DNA from: BS150m-G50 sp964501185 [NCBI: uncultured Bacteroidia bacterium]
GTDB lineage: Bacteria; CAIWAD01; BS150m-G50
NCBI GenBank assembly: GCA_964501185.1
Contig: CAZCRT010000023.1
Span: 1-48,422 of the forward strand
Direction of reading: 5' to 3'
Length of the DNA: 48,422 nt
A program made the translations under genes and the position numbers. The notes under the pieces were generated by a model. That model made no database searches. It was not told where the DNA came from and saw only the letters and a program-made list of their open reading frames with translations. Within the stretch, counting starts at the first letter, position 1. Each line of letters starts with the position of its first letter. Of this stretch, positions 7,212 to 16,081 are shown piece by piece.

Positions 7212-8761
7212 TATTTGTTCTGGAACTCGCGTATGATTCGTTCTACATCCTCGTCACTGAGGCGGGTTTCACCGTAAGTGCGTGAGGCCTGTGCTTCCGG
7301 ATAAGCAGTTTCTGCAGTTGCGTCAGTTGTCTTCTCCACCGCAGGCTGTTCGGGGCGGAACCGGTACTGGTCGTCATAGCGCCAGCGGGAATTCTGCTCC
7401 ACCGATCTGCCGGCCAGTGGTTTAATCTCCCGCACCAGCCGTTTGATGTTGACCAGATGCAACGGACCCACATTGTCACTGGTACTGCTGCCGCCCCAGG
7501 TGCCACAACCCAGTGTCAGCGCCGGTGGCAGGCCGGTTGTATATCCGATTGCCCCGTGTGTGGAAGGAGTGTTCACCATCACCCGCATGGCTGGTTTTTT
7601 CAGTGCAAATTCCATGATGATCTCTTCATCCTGAGTGTGCAGCGCCATGCTGTGGCCGACGCCGCCATAGTTGAGGATCTCGATTGCGCGTTCGCAACCA
7701 TCCTTCCAGTTATCTACCGTGTAGAAACCGAGTACAGGTGAGAGTTTTTCACAGGAGAGTGGATCTTCCGGGCCGACCTTTTCCATCATGGTTACCAGCA
7801 CGCGTATATCACGTGGTACTTTGAATCCCGCCATCTGCGCCAGCACATCAGGTGCCCTGCCGACGATTTTCGGACTCAGGTTGCCCTTGTCATCCAGCAT
7901 CAGTTTCTCCAGCAGGCCCTTTTCGCGGGAATCGCAGATATAACAGTGATTGGCGCGGAGTTCGTCAAGTACCCGGGAGGAGATCACCTGACAGCAGATC
8001 AGCGATTGCTCGGAGGCGCAGACAGTACCATTATCGAAAGACTTACCTGCGACGATATCTGCTACCGCTTTGGGAACATCAGCGCTTTTCTCGATATAGG
8101 CGGGGACATTACCGGGACCTACACCGAGAGCCGGACGTCCTGAAGAATAAGCCGCCCTTACCATGGCGGAACCACCGGTTGCCAGGATGATAGCGGTCAG
8201 TTCACTTTTCATAAGCTCGTTGGTGCCGACCAGTGAAGGCATAGTCATGCATTGCACGGAATGACGGGGTGCGCCAGCTTCCACAGCCGCATCTTCCATT
8301 ATTCGAGCTGCTTCCGTGATACATTCCAGCGCGCCGGGATGCGGGCTGAGGATGATCGGATTGCGTGCTTTCAGCGCTATGATCGCCTTGTACATCGCGG
8401 TGGAAGTGGGGTTGGTACTGGGTACGATACCGGCGACAGTTCCCATCGGTACCGCGATTTCGTATACTTTTTTCTCATCGTCCTGCCTGATAACATCGCA
8501 GGTTTTCAATGACTTGATATAGTTCCACAGATCCCTGGTGGCGAACTGGTTTTTGATCACCTTGTCCTCGTAGCGACCAAAACCGGTTTCATCGACCGCC
8601 AGCTTGGCCAGACGTTCTGCAGCCTGCAACCCTTTGGAAGCCATGCGGGCAACAATCTGATCGATATGAGTCTGATCAAAGTCCTTCAGAACCTGGCCGA
8701 CCTCCTGCGCTTTCAGCAGCATGTCGCGTACTTCCTGAATGGAGGCAAGATCCCTGTCCAC
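7211..8761 (-). CDS. CoA-acylating aldehyde dehydrogenase with possible encapsulation tail
   Basis: The 516-residue enzyme of the EutE/PduP/AdhE-N type oxidises an aldehyde with NAD and CoA to acyl-CoA. Visible landmarks are 'GIVPSTNPTSTAMYK' (111-125), the cofactor-side 'ATGGSAMV' (194-201), 'GVGPGNVPAYIE' and the catalytic Cys248 in 'NGTVCASEQS'. The enzyme core ends near residue 440. A linker rich in Ala, Glu and Pro follows, and the protein closes with a predicted amphipathic helix, 'LSDEDVERIIREFQNK'. This layout is that of dehydrogenases targeted into bacterial microcompartments by a C-terminal peptide. The GTG start at 8761 has GGGAG upstream. No shell gene is visible in the window. 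The preferred aldehyde cannot be told from sequence; acetaldehyde, propionaldehyde and lactaldehyde are all possible. Confidence 0.9.
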   Translation of the reverse strand: MDRDLASIQEVRDMLLKAQEVGQVLKDFDQTHIDQIVARMASKGLQAAERLAKLAVDETGFGRYEDKVIKNQFATRDLWNYIKSLKTCDVIRQDDEKKVYEIAVPMGTVAGIVPSTNPTSTAMYKAIIALKARNPIILSPHPGALECITEAARIMEDAAVEAGAPRHSVQCMTMPSLVGTNELMKSELTAIILATGGSAMVRAAYSSGRPALGVGPGNVPAYIEKSADVPKAVADIVAGKSFDNGTVCASEQSLICCQVISSRVLDELRANHCYICDSREKGLLEKLMLDDKGNLSPKIVGRAPDVLAQMAGFKVPRDIRVLVTMMEKVGPEDPLSCEKLSPVLGFYTVDNWKDGCERAIEILNYGGVGHSMALHTQDEEIIMEFALKKPAMRVMVNTPSTHGAIGYTTGLPPALTLGCGTWGGSSTSDNVGPLHLVNIKRLVREIKPLAGRSVEQNSRWRYDDQYRFRPEQPAVEKTTDATAETAYPEAQASRTYGETRLSDEDVERIIREFQNK

Positions 8762-9413
8762 AGTAGCTCCCGGTTTTATGAAGCGGTTGAACCGCAGTTG
8801 TTATAGGGTGTTCAGGTCAAACTTGAGTATACCCGTGCAACCAGATATAATCAAGGAAAAGCCTTCGGCAGGGCAATGGTGAGAGACTGCCAGGTGGTAA
8901 ATTCGCAAGTGCCGCTGGTATGGTTTATCGCTATAGCAGGCTGAAGGAGAATTGAGATTGTATCTTGATTTTATCCCGGGGCTTACTTCCGTGAAAATAG
9001 ATGTCTTTTCGATCTCTGAAGAAGTAACAGTCACTTCTCCTACTACGAACGTCATTCCCGCGAAGGCGGGAATCCAGAAGCATTCTAACAATGAATTCTC
9101 ATAATAAAGCCATCTTGATCAGCAGGTGAAAATACAGAGGCACAAGCAGAAAATGTGCCTGATAGATATGGGAACTCAGGTTGATGGTATTGTCATGAGC
9201 TATCTGGTGAGTTAACTCGTATGTATCAGTACGTAAGTTAAGAAGTGGATTCCTGTCTTCGCGGGAGTGACGGTTTTGAGAAATAGAATGATATCTACGG
9301 CTCGATAGGTTTTGTCTTTCCGGTAGTGGGTATATATTTACTGCAGTGATGCTCAATGCATCGAAACTGAAACAGTGTGACTCAGAGACGGGATAAACCA
9401 CAGACTGGAATTT
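8762..9413. other. 652-bp divergent intergenic region
   Basis: This region lies between the divergent aldehyde dehydrogenase and PLP-protein genes, so both promoters should be here. The part from 9048 to 9274 is the second inverted-repeat element. The part from 8762 to 9047 contains a GC-richer stretch near 8859-8925 with short complementary segments (CGGCAG / CTGCC). I could not match it to any riboswitch class. No reading frame here looks protein-like. Confidence 0.5.
9048..9274. repeat. 227-bp MITE-like element, copy 2
   Basis: The left end (9048-9077) is identical to the 30-nt end of the element at 892-1119. The right end (about 9245-9274) is an inverted copy with a few substitutions (TTCCTGTCTTCGCGGGAGTG instead of the intact form). 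Total length is within 1 bp of copy 1, and the interior has alignable blocks such as ATACAGAGGCACAAGCAG and CAGGTTGAT. The mismatched right end suggests this copy is older or no longer mobile. It lies upstream of the PLP homeostasis gene. Confidence 0.78.
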
Positions 9414-10103
9414 ATGAGTGACATAACCGGAAATGTAACACGATTATTGTCAGAGCTGCCTGATAACGTCGATCTGGTTGCGGTGGCAAAAACCAGGAAT
9501 GCAGATGAGGTTGCCGAAGCTTTGGCTGCCGGTGTAAAGATCGTCGGACAGAATTACCTGCAGGAGGCGCTGAAGGTTATCGCTGTATTGCACGAACGCA
9601 CTGGTGATCAATCACCGGCACCTGTAGAGTGGCACTTTATCGGCCATATGCAGTCCAATAAAATCGGTTCGGTAATCAGCAACTTCCAGATGGTTGAGAC
9701 GCTGGACAGTGTTTCTCATGCAGGCCGTTTGCAGAGATTGCTGAGGGAGGCGGACAAAGTGATGCCGGTTTTACTGGAGATAAACAGCGGGCGGGAACAA
9801 TCAAAGCAGGGACTGTTGCCTGAGGCTGTTCCAGAATTCCTGGAAAGTATTACTGAATTGGACCGGGTGCAGGTCAAAGGGCTGATGACTATGGGGCCGT
9901 GGGGAGTCGGTCCGGACGATCTGCGTCAGGCATTTCGTGATACAAACAGACTTTTTCTTGAGCTGGACAGGGCAGCATTCCCGGGAGTTGAAATGAAGAC
10001 ACTTTCGATGGGGATGAGCGCTTCCTGGCGACTGGCGGTTGAGGAGGGAGCCAATATGGTGAGGATCGGGGCTGACCTGTTCGGTCCGCGTACTGCAGAT
10101 TGA
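9414..10103 (+). CDS. yggS: YggS-family PLP homeostasis protein
   Basis: The 229-residue single-domain TIM-barrel protein is the usual family length. It binds pyridoxal 5'-phosphate without a known catalytic reaction and buffers free PLP in the cytoplasm. The PLP lysine is Lys26 in 'LVAVAKTR'. Other family motifs are 'VGQNYLQEA' (usually GENxxQE), 'WHFIGHMQSNK', 'VKGLMTMGP', 'LSMGMSASW' and the C-terminal 'VRIGADLFGPR'. The GENY-type motif is GQNY here, a small deviation. The start ATG follows a long intergenic region and the gene appears to be monocistronic. The next gene is 190 nt away. Confidence 0.93.
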   Translation: MSDITGNVTRLLSELPDNVDLVAVAKTRNADEVAEALAAGVKIVGQNYLQEALKVIAVLHERTGDQSPAPVEWHFIGHMQSNKIGSVISNFQMVETLDSVSHAGRLQRLLREADKVMPVLLEINSGREQSKQGLLPEAVPEFLESITELDRVQVKGLMTMGPWGVGPDDLRQAFRDTNRLFLELDRAAFPGVEMKTLSMGMSASWRLAVEEGANMVRIGADLFGPRTAD

Positions 10104-10293
10104 AAACTGGCAATAGCCATCCTGGCGCTGTTTCGCTTTTGCATTCACCCCTGATTTTATGAACTTCTGCAAAATGCAAATATCCTTTTCCTTCCTCCAT
10201 CCATTAGCTAATTTACTGAATCTGGAAGAGAGAGAATCCCTGTGTGATCGACAAGCGAATTGCCCCTGTAATTAATCAACTGACGGGTAGCTT

Positions 10294-12753
10294 TTGTATA
10301 CTGTTCTGGTTGTAGGCAGCCACGAAGAAACAGATTGCGAAATTTCTGCACTGGCAAAATCGGGGGAGTACAATCTCCTCGAAGCTGAGAACCCCTCCTC
10401 AGTACTGGCTGTTCTCCAGACATATCCTGTGGATGTGATGATCTGTGCCTTCAGGGCACCCGATAGCAGCAACCTTGAGTTATTGTCACTGGTCAAACAG
10501 CAGTACACCACAATTGAAATCATATTGATGACGGAGATGTCCAACCTGGAAGCTGTCGATCTGACGATCAGGAATCCCTCCCTGAAGATTCTCAACCGGC
10601 CCTGTGATGATGATCTTCTGCTGGAGACACTTGCAAAGGCTGTAGCACAGGTGCGCAGTCAGGAGGATGTGCTGGCGGAGTTGACTCAGCTTTCCGATGA
10701 GAAGCGCATGCTGACCGAGTCGCTGAAGGAGGAACAGCATTCTCACAGCCGGCTGGAGAGCGAGTTTCGCAGCTTCACCGAAAACTCCGGTGATCTCTTT
10801 CTCCGTATCGATGAAAAGCAGAATCTGGCCCATGCCAATCCGGCCTGTCGTGCCCTGCTGGGAATTAACGACAATGAACAGACACCTCTTGCTGGGTTAT
10901 TCAATCGGGTAATATATCCCACCGATCAGCAGATGCTGTCACAGGGATTACAGCGTGTATATGAACGGGAAAGTGATTTCGAATCGTTTGCGCTGCGCCT
11001 GCGTACTCCTGATCAATCTACCCATTGGGTACAGCTTTCACTGACCGCCCTGCAGGTGGAGGGTGAATTCCATGGCGCCAGTTGCACAATCCAGGACCGC
11101 ACGGACAGCTACATCGCGCAATACAATCTGAAACAGTCCAATCGCAATCTGAGAGTGCTGCAGCAGTTTGACAGACTGCTTGACATGCACCTGGATTCCG
11201 ATGATCTGGAAGAGCAGGTTATGCAGGCGCTGGTGAGCGAATTCAACCTGACAGCAGCATTCATGTTCGCACCACATTCCCGGGGGTTACAACTGGTGGC
11301 CAGTGGCGGCCAGACAGAGGGAATCGAGACAGACGCCATACAGCAATCAGATGAACAACTGGAGCAGATGCTGAACTCCCGTAACCCGGTTCAGGTAGCC
11401 AGCTGGACACCGGACAAGTATGCGGGGCATATCTGGAAGTCGATTGGTGACGGTAAAACACTACAGGTCGGTTTTCTCCACTGTTCACTGGGGGAAGGGT
11501 TGCAGCGCTATATCCTGTTGCTGGACAGCGGTCGTGATTTTGCCACCGTCTCCAACCTCTTCCTGTTGCGGCAGATTGTAACCAGCCTGGCCCGCAGCAT
11601 AGCCAACAATCTGCTGTTCCGGGTAATCCGTGAAGCCAAGTCTGACTGGGAAGCCACCTTCGATTCCATACCGGATATGATTGCTGTAGTGGACAAGGAA
11701 GGTTGTATTCTGCTCAGCAACCAGGCTCTGGCAGGATTCTGTTCCCGTGATGTCGATGCTCTTGAAGGAGTCTCGTTCTGCGAACTCTTTTTCGAAAGTG
11801 ATGATCCCGGTTTTATCCAGATACAGGAGCTTATCAACCAGGGTATACCCGGTTCACTGGCCAGCAGTGACATACCCCCTGACAGGAAACTGAGGTTCCG
11901 GGTGGTTCCCAATATCTACAGCAGTAAAGCAATCAGTATTGTCGTCGTTCAGGACGTCACCGAAGAACAGCATATGCAGAAGCGAAACCGGGAGCTTGAG
12001 TTGAAGCTCTTCCAGGAGGCGCGTTTATCCTCCATCGGCCTGCTGGCAAGTGGCATAGCGCATAACCTGAATGGGCCGTTGATGACCATCATGGGTTCGG
12101 TAGATCTGGCCCTCCACCACGATCCGGAGAACAGATCATTACAGCGCATCGGTCGGCAGGTACAGGTAATGAAGGATATTATCGGTAACCTGATGACCAA
12201 GAGCCGGCGGGAGCAGGAAACCGGCACAGAAGAGCTGGATATGAATCAGCTGCTGCAGGATCAACTGGATTTCCTGCAGGCCGATATGCGTTTCAAACAT
12301 ATGCTCGAGAAGAAGATCCACCTGGATCCCGGTTTCCCACACATCATGGGTGTCTACGCTGACTATTCACAGGTTGTTAATGCCATTCTGAATAACTGTA
12401 TCGAAGCGATGCTGGAGAGCGAGACCAGGGAGTTGGTGATTCGGACATCATACAACGATGAAACAGCGTTGCTGGAGATCAGTGACAGTGGTATCGGGAT
12501 GGATGAGATCACCCGTGACAGGATTTTCGACCCGTTCTTTTCAACCAAGAAATCGTCGGACCCGGCTACAGATGAGTACCAGGGTGGTACCGGGCTGGGG
12601 ATGACAACAGTCTACAATATTCTCAAGAACAACAATATCCGTATGGAGGTGGAATCAGCTCCCGGTAAAGGGAGCAGGTTCAGCATCTATTTCCCTGCTG
12701 CCCTGCAGGTAGCAACCAACCGGAAGAACGAGAAAGCTGTCGATTATGAGTGA
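10294..12753 (+). CDS. Soluble hybrid-type histidine kinase (degenerate REC-PAS-GAF-PAS-HK)
   Basis: The 819-residue protein has no membrane segment. Residues 1-118 fold like a receiver but lack its chemistry: the acidic pair is Gly8-Ser9, the phosphoacceptor position is Ala52 and the conserved Lys is replaced in 'ILNRP'. A coiled coil (about 120-160), a PAS domain (about 160-275), a GAF-like domain (about 290-440) and a second PAS (about 450-560) follow. The kinase core has the H-box 'ASGIAHNLNGP' with His590, N-box 'VVNAILNNCIEAM', G1 'ISDSGIGMD', F-box 'FDPFFSTKK' and G2 'GGTGLGMTT'. The TTG start at 10294 is forced because an in-frame TAG lies two codons upstream. The gene opens the operon and overlaps the next by 8 nt. 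The signal is unknown; GAF and PAS suggest an intracellular ligand. Confidence 0.9.
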   Translation: MYTVLVVGSHEETDCEISALAKSGEYNLLEAENPSSVLAVLQTYPVDVMICAFRAPDSSNLELLSLVKQQYTTIEIILMTEMSNLEAVDLTIRNPSLKILNRPCDDDLLLETLAKAVAQVRSQEDVLAELTQLSDEKRMLTESLKEEQHSHSRLESEFRSFTENSGDLFLRIDEKQNLAHANPACRALLGINDNEQTPLAGLFNRVIYPTDQQMLSQGLQRVYERESDFESFALRLRTPDQSTHWVQLSLTALQVEGEFHGASCTIQDRTDSYIAQYNLKQSNRNLRVLQQFDRLLDMHLDSDDLEEQVMQALVSEFNLTAAFMFAPHSRGLQLVASGGQTEGIETDAIQQSDEQLEQMLNSRNPVQVASWTPDKYAGHIWKSIGDGKTLQVGFLHCSLGEGLQRYILLLDSGRDFATVSNLFLLRQIVTSLARSIANNLLFRVIREAKSDWEATFDSIPDMIAVVDKEGCILLSNQALAGFCSRDVDALEGVSFCELFFESDDPGFIQIQELINQGIPGSLASSDIPPDRKLRFRVVPNIYSSKAISIVVVQDVTEEQHMQKRNRELELKLFQEARLSSIGLLASGIAHNLNGPLMTIMGSVDLALHHDPENRSLQRIGRQVQVMKDIIGNLMTKSRREQETGTEELDMNQLLQDQLDFLQADMRFKHMLEKKIHLDPGFPHIMGVYADYSQVVNAILNNCIEAMLESETRELVIRTSYNDETALLEISDSGIGMDEITRDRIFDPFFSTKKSSDPATDEYQGGTGLGMTTVYNILKNNNIRMEVESAPGKGSRFSIYFPAALQVATNRKNEKAVDYE

Positions 12754-14287
12754 TATTCTGATTGTCTGCAGGGCTGAAGAGTTGCGCCATCAGCTGACAT
12801 CCCGACTTGGAGCTGCTGGTTTTTCAACAGTATCGGCTCCAGACGCTCTCGCCGGGCAGGAGCTTTGGCTGCGGGAGAAACATCCGGTAGTGCTACTCGA
12901 TCAGGAAGCCCTGAATACAGCCGGTATGGTCTGGCTGAGTGAGCAGGCTGTCAGCTCAAGGCTGTTGCTCCTGCAGGATGAGGATTCACCGGAGCTTGCT
13001 TCCCGGTATCTCTACAGCCGGTTGAGTGGTATTGTGCAATTGCCGTTGGAACAGGAGCAGCTGCTGGCACATGCCGGCAGTGCTTTGAAGCTGGCCACAG
13101 CTGCCTCGACACTCAAACCGCAAACCGGTTCAGCTATGGCGGTTCCGGCACCCTCCGGAGAGGTAAGTCATTACGATCAGGAATTGGTGGACATCATTCT
13201 CACCGCCAAACGGGAGTGGCAGTCAATTTTCGATTCCTTTCAGGAACTGATGCTGGTCGTTGATCAGACCGGACAGGTACATCGTCTCAATCTGGCTGTT
13301 CAAAAAATCTATCAAGAGCCCTTTGTGAAACTGATTGGCAGGGAGATATCCGGGGAGCTTCAGGATTTACTGGCAGAGGGTCAGGATTTCCCCCGATTGA
13401 TGAGCGACTTCAAGCTGTTGGATCGATCGCCTCTGATATCCGGACAGTGGGAATTCACTGCTTTACCACTTAAGATCAGCGGTGAGAAGGAGACAGTATT
13501 GCTCTCCGGGCGTGATGTAACTGAGCGGGAGCGGATGCGTGCACATCAGAAGCAGATGGAACTGGAACTGATGCACGAGGCTCGTCTTTCCAGTGTCGGG
13601 ATGCTGGCTTCCGGGCTGGCGCATAATCTGAGTACCCCGGTTCAGTGTATTCTGGGTTACTCCCGCATACTGCATCGGGAGTATCCTGAAGATGACCGGC
13701 TCCACCGGCTGGAGGAAATGAGTAAGAGCCTGAAGCAGATTATTGAAAATCTGATGTTGAAACTGCGGCGGGACCAGACCACCGAAATAAGCCTGATCAA
13801 TCTGAACAACCTGCTGCAGGATGATCTGAAGTTTCTGGAGGCGGACCTTTACTACAAGCATCAGATTGAGAAGGACTTTCAATTCGCTCCTGAACTGCCG
13901 GTAGTGCAGGGTGGACATGGAGATTTCTCACAGGCAATCCTGAATATCGTCTCTAATGCTGTCGATGCAATGTTTGAACGACCGGAGCGGGTGCTCGCCA
14001 TTCGCACGTCGCTGCAATCTGATAAAGTACTGCTGGAAATCAGTGATACCGGCTGTGGTATGACCCCCGAGATCAGGGAGAATATTTTCTCCCCCTTCTT
14101 CACAACCAAGCCGACTCGTGAAGAACGGCAGGGTGAAGAACCTGTAGGTACCGGGTTGGGTCTTGCCAGCACCCGAAATCTGCTGGAGAAGTACCAGGTC
14201 ATTATCAAGGTTGACAGCACACCCGGTGAAGGAAGCTGTTTCAGTCTGCTGTTTCCCATAGCGACCCAGGAGTCGACAGCGCCTTGA
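12746..14287 (+). CDS. Soluble histidine kinase (degenerate REC-PAS-HK)
   Basis: The 513-residue product is a shorter paralog of the previous kinase, with a similar kinase core ('EARLSSVGMLASGLAHNLSTP', split here as H-box around His293). Residues 1-115 form a receiver-like domain. Asp52 is kept in 'VVLLDQEAL', but the acidic pocket is Cys8-Arg9 and the conserved Lys is Leu ('IVQLP'), so phosphorylation is unlikely. A single PAS domain spans about 155-262. The ATPase has 'AILNIVSNAVDAM', 'ISDTGCGMT', 'FSPFFTTKP' and 'GTGLGLAST'. The 8-nt overlap with the upstream kinase implies coupled translation and perhaps a heteromeric or staged pair. No transmembrane helix is present. Confidence 0.9.
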   Translation: MSDILIVCRAEELRHQLTSRLGAAGFSTVSAPDALAGQELWLREKHPVVLLDQEALNTAGMVWLSEQAVSSRLLLLQDEDSPELASRYLYSRLSGIVQLPLEQEQLLAHAGSALKLATAASTLKPQTGSAMAVPAPSGEVSHYDQELVDIILTAKREWQSIFDSFQELMLVVDQTGQVHRLNLAVQKIYQEPFVKLIGREISGELQDLLAEGQDFPRLMSDFKLLDRSPLISGQWEFTALPLKISGEKETVLLSGRDVTERERMRAHQKQMELELMHEARLSSVGMLASGLAHNLSTPVQCILGYSRILHREYPEDDRLHRLEEMSKSLKQIIENLMLKLRRDQTTEISLINLNNLLQDDLKFLEADLYYKHQIEKDFQFAPELPVVQGGHGDFSQAILNIVSNAVDAMFERPERVLAIRTSLQSDKVLLEISDTGCGMTPEIRENIFSPFFTTKPTREERQGEEPVGTGLGLASTRNLLEKYQVIIKVDSTPGEGSCFSLLFPIATQESTAP

Positions 14288-14322
14288 CAGGCTTTTTGTG
14301 GAAACCAACTTAAGAGGACCTC

Positions 14323-15744
14323 TTGCTGCCTGACAAAAAAAGAGCGTCACATACAGGTTCTGACCATACCCCGGATCTGGAACAACTACTCGAACAGCTC
14401 AAGCAGCAAAAGGCGCAGCTTGAAGAGCAGCAGCTTGAGATTGACGATTATGCCGAGCAGGTTGATAAAATGCACTTCCTGCAGGAGATGCTGGAAACGA
14501 GTGGCGCAGAACTGAATGTTGCCCACCAGAAATTGCTTGAAAGTTCCCGTATACTGCAGCAGACCCGTGACGAGTTGGAAATTCACCAGCAGGAAATGCA
14601 GGAGAATTTTGACGTAGCACGGCACATTGTGGAAGAACTGTTCCCCTTTTCCACTTTCCGCAGCGGGAACTTCAGTCTTTTCGGTCAGACAAATGTAGCT
14701 AACGACCTCAGCGGGGATTTTTTCGCAATCCTTAACCAGCGCCCCGGGATGCTGACCACCATACTGGCCGATGTGTCCGGGCACGGTCTACCGGCAGCAA
14801 TGATTCTGATGATGACACGGTTGCTGCTGAACACCTTCAGCTCTTCCAGTATCATGCTGCGTGATCTGTTGCTGCTCACGCACAATGAGCTGTATGATAA
14901 TATCCCGAAGGGCAGCTATATTGCTTTCGGGTTGCTGGATATCGACCTGAAGAGCGGTATGATTCGTTATGGAATCGGTGGCCTTTACGCCGGATTAGTG
15001 TTGCGTCCCGGTGAAGAGGAGATGCTGCAACTTCCCACAAACAACTACGCACTTGCTTTCCATGAGAACACGGAATTTCAAGATAGCGATTTTCAGTTAA
15101 TGCCGGGTGACAAGCTGGTTCTTTATACAGATGGATTGCCTGAGACTGTTAATGCGAAAGACAGTTATCTTGGCCTTGAACAGATTCAGGACTTACTCAC
15201 CCGGCAGCGGCATCTGACCGGGCACGGGCTGCGGCATCTGCTGTTTGATATGCAGCATGAATTCGCCGGAGATACTCCTGTTCGTGACGATACTTCAGTC
15301 ATGATTCTGGAGATGGACAGCAAACCTGCCTATGAGACTGCAGTCAATGAATCATCGGCTGATCTGCCGCAACGACTGACTGAGATTACTTCCACCATAA
15401 ACTGGCAGCTGAAGGATCAGAAACTCATAGAGCAGCTCACGGATGTACTCAAACAGGCGATTCGGAACGGAGTCGAATCCTGTGAACGAACACAGCAGGA
15501 TGTGGATGTGCAAGTACAGATCTTCCGTAATTACAGGCAGTTAAAGATCAGGGTAACTGATACAGGCCCTGGATTCAAGCAGACGATACCTGTTGATGGT
15601 AACAAGGACCGGTTGAATCCGGCTGAACCTGGTGGCCGCGGTTTTGCCGCTTACCACCAGCTACTGGATGAGATTTATCTCAATGAGGATGGCAACGAAT
15701 TCAACCTGGTGAAATATCTGGAGGAGGATGACAATGGTGATTAA
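14323..15744 (+). CDS. RsbU-type PP2C phosphatase fused to RsbW-like ATPase domain
   Basis: The 473 residues hold a coiled coil (15-110), a SpoIIE/RsbU serine phosphatase (about 112-335) and a GHKL ATPase domain of RsbW/SpoIIAB type (about 345-470). Metal-binding motifs are intact: Asp132 in 'LSGDFF', Asp150 in 'ADVSGHGLPAA', Asp270 in 'LYTDGL' and Asp322-Asp323 in 'RDDTSVMILE'. The phosphatase would remove phosphate from the STAS protein encoded next. In the ATPase the N-box reads 'LKQAIRNGVES', with Gln378 where active anti-sigma kinases have Glu, while 'VTDTGPGF' is present. It may bind ATP and partners without phosphorylating them. The TTG start at 14323 has AGAGG 5 nt upstream. The STAS gene start lies within its last codons. 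Confidence 0.9.
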   Translation: MLPDKKRASHTGSDHTPDLEQLLEQLKQQKAQLEEQQLEIDDYAEQVDKMHFLQEMLETSGAELNVAHQKLLESSRILQQTRDELEIHQQEMQENFDVARHIVEELFPFSTFRSGNFSLFGQTNVANDLSGDFFAILNQRPGMLTTILADVSGHGLPAAMILMMTRLLLNTFSSSSIMLRDLLLLTHNELYDNIPKGSYIAFGLLDIDLKSGMIRYGIGGLYAGLVLRPGEEEMLQLPTNNYALAFHENTEFQDSDFQLMPGDKLVLYTDGLPETVNAKDSYLGLEQIQDLLTRQRHLTGHGLRHLLFDMQHEFAGDTPVRDDTSVMILEMDSKPAYETAVNESSADLPQRLTEITSTINWQLKDQKLIEQLTDVLKQAIRNGVESCERTQQDVDVQVQIFRNYRQLKIRVTDTGPGFKQTIPVDGNKDRLNPAEPGGRGFAAYHQLLDEIYLNEDGNEFNLVKYLEEDDNGD

Positions 15745-16081
15745 TTCCCGCAAAGAGGGAGAAGTAACTGTCATCAAGGTTGATGGCAACCTGATCGGCG
15801 GCAACACCAATCAACTCTCCGATGAGCTGATGAAATGCATTACCGACAAACGGGTCAACATCCTGATTAATCTGGCTGATACAGCACAGATGGACAGTTA
15901 TTCGATCGGGGTCCTGGCCAGTACCGGCAATGAACTGAGCAAGCTGGGTGGTATGCTCAAGTTCAGTGAACTGCAACCGTTTATTGAGAACCTCTTCGAG
16001 ATGATGAGAATGAATAATCTCTTTGAGACATACGAGACTGAAGCTGAAGGAATTGAGAGTTTCCAGCACGCTAATGAGTGA
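15734..16081 (+). CDS. STAS-domain anti-sigma factor antagonist (RsbV/SpoIIAA type)
   Basis: The 115-residue single STAS domain has the usual length. The switch serine is Ser55 in 'AQMDSYSIGVL'. In known partner-switching systems the unphosphorylated form binds an RsbW-type kinase and frees that kinase's target, while the kinase phosphorylates this serine to reset the switch. An earlier in-frame ATG exists at 15728, but GAGGAGG at 15721-15727 sits 6 nt before the ATG at 15734, so the later start is chosen. The gene overlaps the phosphatase gene (11 nt) and the next gene (8 nt), so all three should be made in fixed proportion. Confidence 0.92.
   Translation: MVINSRKEGEVTVIKVDGNLIGGNTNQLSDELMKCITDKRVNILINLADTAQMDSYSIGVLASTGNELSKLGGMLKFSELQPFIENLFEMMRMNNLFETYETEAEGIESFQHANE

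Noticed and set aside
8820-8930. Possible riboswitch upstream of the aldehyde dehydrogenase
   Set aside because: Some complementary segments exist, but no conserved core of cobalamin, TPP, FMN or other classes could be recognised on either strand.
892-9274. CRISPR-like array from the recurring 30-mers
   Set aside because: Only paired inverted copies at two places 8 kb apart; no regular spacing and no cas genes.
10138-10181. TTTGCATT/AATGCAAA inverted repeat before the kinase operon
   Set aside because: Only 8 bp in AT-rich sequence with a loop of nearly 30 nt; likely chance.
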